This document shows positions 62,356 to 64,000 of a stretch of 64,000 nucleotides of DNA, piece after piece; position 1 is the first letter of the stretch, and the number at the start of each line of letters is the position of its first letter. Source of the DNA: Nitrospira sp. (lineage in GTDB: Bacteria; Nitrospirota; Thermodesulfovibrionia; Thermodesulfovibrionales; Dissulfurispiraceae); contig NSJL01000005.1 in the NCBI GenBank assembly GCA_002634385.1, positions 1 to 64,000 of the forward strand, read 5' to 3'. The translations under genes were made by a program, and so were the position numbers. The notes below the pieces were generated by a model that did no database searches, had not been told where the DNA came from, and worked only from the letters and a program-made list of their open reading frames with translations.

Positions 62356-62838
62356 ATGATCGTCGGCATTATCGCGGATTCCCACGACCATCTCGACAAC
62401 CTCAGGAAGGTGTTGAGTATCTTTCACGAGCGAAAGGTGGAACATATCATTCATGCGGGGGACTTTACGTCCGCTTTCACCTGGAGGGCGCTGAAACATT
62501 TCCCGGGAGGGTTTACCGGCATCTTCGGCAATAATGATGGAGAGAGGGTTCTCCTGAAGAAGCTGTACCAGGGAAGGGTATTCGCACAGCCGTACCGGTT
62601 TTCCCTTCACCACCGGCGCATTGTGGTGATGCATGAGCCGGATGTGGTGGATGCCCTGGCGGACAGCGGGCATTTCGATCTCGTCGTATACGGCCACACC
62701 CATGAACCGGTGGTCAGGAAAGTGGCAAATACGCTGGTAGTGAATCCCGGAGAGGCGTGCGGCTGGCTTTACGAAAACCCCACGGCGGCAGTGGTGGATC
62801 TGGAAAGGATGGAGGCGGAGATCCTGCCGATCAGGTGA
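62356..62838 (+). CDS. YfcE/MJ0936-family metallophosphoesterase
   Basis: A 160-residue phosphodiesterase with the calcineurin-like motifs GIIADSHDHLDNL, IIHAGDFTS, FGNNDGE, VMHEPD (in place of the usual GH pair) and VVYGHTHEPVV. Length matches YfcE-type enzymes acting on phosphodiesters such as cAMP or artificial substrates; the physiological substrate is unknown. It begins 9 bases after a TATAAT-like sequence region, with GGAGG-type support at GAGGAGGCACCGG. Confidence 0.88.
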   Translation: MIVGIIADSHDHLDNLRKVLSIFHERKVEHIIHAGDFTSAFTWRALKHFPGGFTGIFGNNDGERVLLKKLYQGRVFAQPYRFSLHHRRIVVMHEPDVVDALADSGHFDLVVYGHTHEPVVRKVANTLVVNPGEACGWLYENPTAAVVDLERMEAEILPIR

Positions 62839-62866
62839 CGCACGGGAGGCGTTGCCTTCCCCTTCC

Positions 62867-63781
62867 TTATGCGCTGATTCCGTCGATCCTCTTCAGTCCG
62901 GCGGAAAGGGCCATATGTATGGCTTCGTCGTATTCCTTGCGGGTGAGCCGCCGGTCCAGGGGCGGGTATTCATCCGCATGATAACAGGGATAATATTGGT
63001 CCATAATGTTGATGTACGTATCCCTCGAAATCTCCTCCGCGATGAAGCGTACCACCTCCGCTGTCCCGGCCCTCCCTTCGGGGAGTACGAGGTGACGGAC
63101 GAGCAGCCCCCGAAGGGCGATCCCCCTCTCATCGAGGAGGAGATCTCCTACCTGCCGGTGCATTTCGCGCAGGGCCGCCTTGACGGTCGCGGGGTAATCT
63201 TCCACCTTCGAGAGCATCCGTGCGGTTTCAGGATCCGCGTATTTGAAGTCGGGCATGTAGATGTCGATGATCCCGTCGAGCATTCTCAGGGCCTCCAGGG
63301 ATTCATATCCCCCGCAATTGTAGACAACGGGCACATTCAGCCCCCTCTCCGCCGCCAGTGCCAGGGAGCGGAGGATCATGGGCACCTGGTGCGTGGGAGA
63401 TACGAGGTCGATATTGTGGCATCCCCGCTCCTGCAGTTCCAGAAACACCTCCGCAAGCTGTCCGCAGGACATCTCCCGGCCCTCCCCCGTATGGCTGATG
63501 GACCAGTTCTGGCAGAACACGCACCCCAGGTTGCACCGGGTGAAAAAAACAGTGCCGGAACCGTGCCTCCCCACCAGGGGGGCCTCCTCCCCGAAATGGG
63601 GACCCCAGCTCGCCACAAGGGGCCTGTCACCGGTTTTGCAGAAGCCGATCTCCCCTCTGCTGCGGTCCACCCTGCACCTGCGCGGGCAGAGAGAGCACTC
63701 CTTCAGCATCCCCTCGGCAGTCCGTACCCGGTTCCACAGGTCAGCGGGCGAAAGAAGGCGATATGCTGGAACAAAAGCCAT
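62867..63781 (-). CDS. PflX-like radical SAM protein
   Basis: A 304-residue radical SAM enzyme of the PflA-like (COG1313, PflX) group. The [4Fe-4S] motif is FTRCNLGCVFCQNWSIS (CxxxCxxC). N-terminal cysteines CSLCPRRC...GFC form an additional conserved set. Downstream come SPTHQVPMI, YNCGGYES and DIYMPDFKYAD. The family is usually described as uncharacterised, related to pyruvate formate-lyase activating enzymes. No glycyl-radical enzyme gene is adjacent. Confidence 0.85.
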   Translation of the reverse strand: MAFVPAYRLLSPADLWNRVRTAEGMLKECSLCPRRCRVDRSRGEIGFCKTGDRPLVASWGPHFGEEAPLVGRHGSGTVFFTRCNLGCVFCQNWSISHTGEGREMSCGQLAEVFLELQERGCHNIDLVSPTHQVPMILRSLALAAERGLNVPVVYNCGGYESLEALRMLDGIIDIYMPDFKYADPETARMLSKVEDYPATVKAALREMHRQVGDLLLDERGIALRGLLVRHLVLPEGRAGTAEVVRFIAEEISRDTYINIMDQYYPCYHADEYPPLDRRLTRKEYDEAIHMALSAGLKRIDGISA

Positions 63782-63895
63782 TGCTTATAGTATAGAACAA
63801 TTGACACCCCTCTCCAACCGGCACCGGCGGCCAGGGACAAAAGCAGGTGAATGCCGTCGCTTTCTTTCCAAACTTTATTTTTTTGATTTTTCCTG

Positions 63896-63904
63896 TGATA
63901 TAAT
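63896..63904 (+). promoter_or_regulatory. Extended -10 promoter element near the right edge
   Basis: TG-A-TATAAT (63896-63904) is an extended -10 element, with a T-rich upstream tract but no good -35. It lies 34 bases before the partial gene at 63938. Confidence 0.45.
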
Positions 63905-63937
63905 GTCTGGGCATTGTCATTACGATGCGGGAGGTTT

Positions 63938-64000
63938 ATGGTGCCGAAGGTTTCTGTGAACAGCCTCAAACCGGGAATGAAGCTGGCAAAACCGGTGATG
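63938..64000 (+). CDS. Partial gene, N-terminus of a possible HD-domain/c-di-GMP protein
   Basis: The window ends 21 codons into this gene. It begins MVPKVSVNSLKPGMKLAKPVM, after CGGGAGG 3-4 bases from ATG. The VSV-x-x-L-K-PGM-x-LAKPV opening is typical of HD-GYP/HDOD-associated N-terminal strands, so a c-di-GMP phosphodiesterase is possible. Too little is visible to decide. Confidence 0.5.
   Translation, partial: MVPKVSVNSLKPGMKLAKPVM

Overview
The window is 64 kb of GC-rich chromosome with dense, mostly co-oriented operons. It suggests a Gram-negative anaerobe or microaerophile of the Nitrospirota/Desulfobacterota kind. This is inferred from gene content only: an Mvh/Hdr-type hydrogenase module, a minimal cbb3 oxidase with CcoO fused to a CcoP-like domain, system II cytochrome c maturation (ResB/CcsA), a Wsp-like chemosensory cluster and long pgpA-recA-recX-alaS and ffh-rpsP-trmD-rplS-rnhB operons. 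I saw no rRNA, tRNA or CRISPR array.

Layout. 0.6-4 kb: accessory region with a secreted repeat protein, a secreted-protein gene interrupted by an in-frame UGA, and a possible transposase relic. 4.1-12.1 kb: housekeeping (pgpA, thpR, recA, recX, lipoprotein, alaS, phasin-like, UbiB-like kinase). 12.2-16 kb: a promoter, a c-di-GMP-type riboswitch with its own terminator, a collapsed cydAB remnant, an Rrf2 regulator and ccoN-ccoOP. 16-24.7 kb: acyl-CoA dehydrogenase, PmbA, QueD, Hpt, a VWA/coiled-coil pair and a sensor kinase. 24.9-30.5 kb: thioredoxins, the ffh-rnhB operon and a DtxR/FeoA regulator. 30.9-36.9 kb: the hydrogenase operon. 37.2-51.3 kb: the chemosensory cluster with diguanylate cyclase output and further sensor kinases. 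51.4-64 kb: dcd, pyrF, trpE/pabB, a degenerate kinase, resB-ccsA, tsaD, a secreted glycosidase-like protein, a phosphodiesterase and a PflX-like radical SAM protein.

The strongest discovery is in the group 3c-like [NiFe] hydrogenase large subunit (32168-33655). Its N-terminal nickel-binding motif reads Arg-Ile-Cys-Gly-Val-UGA-Pro-Glu-Ala-His-His, so UGA stands exactly where the second (bridging) cysteine of CxxC belongs, and a hairpin lies shortly downstream. The C-terminal DPCxxC motif keeps both cysteines. This is the reverse of the classical [NiFeSe] arrangement. The gene is embedded with its small subunit, a maturation protease, HdrA, MvhD and a TusA-like protein, which suggests H2-linked electron bifurcation feeding a thiol/disulfide or sulfur-carrier pathway. 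HdrBC is not in the window.

A second theme is cyclic-di-GMP. The che cluster matches the Wsp parts list: receptor, two CheW, CheB, CheR-TPR, CheA-REC and a REC-GGDEF protein with an intact RxxD inhibitory site. The window also has a GEMM-I-like riboswitch. Repeats form a third theme: three long purine/pyrimidine palindromes abut the start codons of recX, the hydrogenase protease and cheA, and two near-identical 91-bp elements in inverted orientation flank the trpE-sensor pair.
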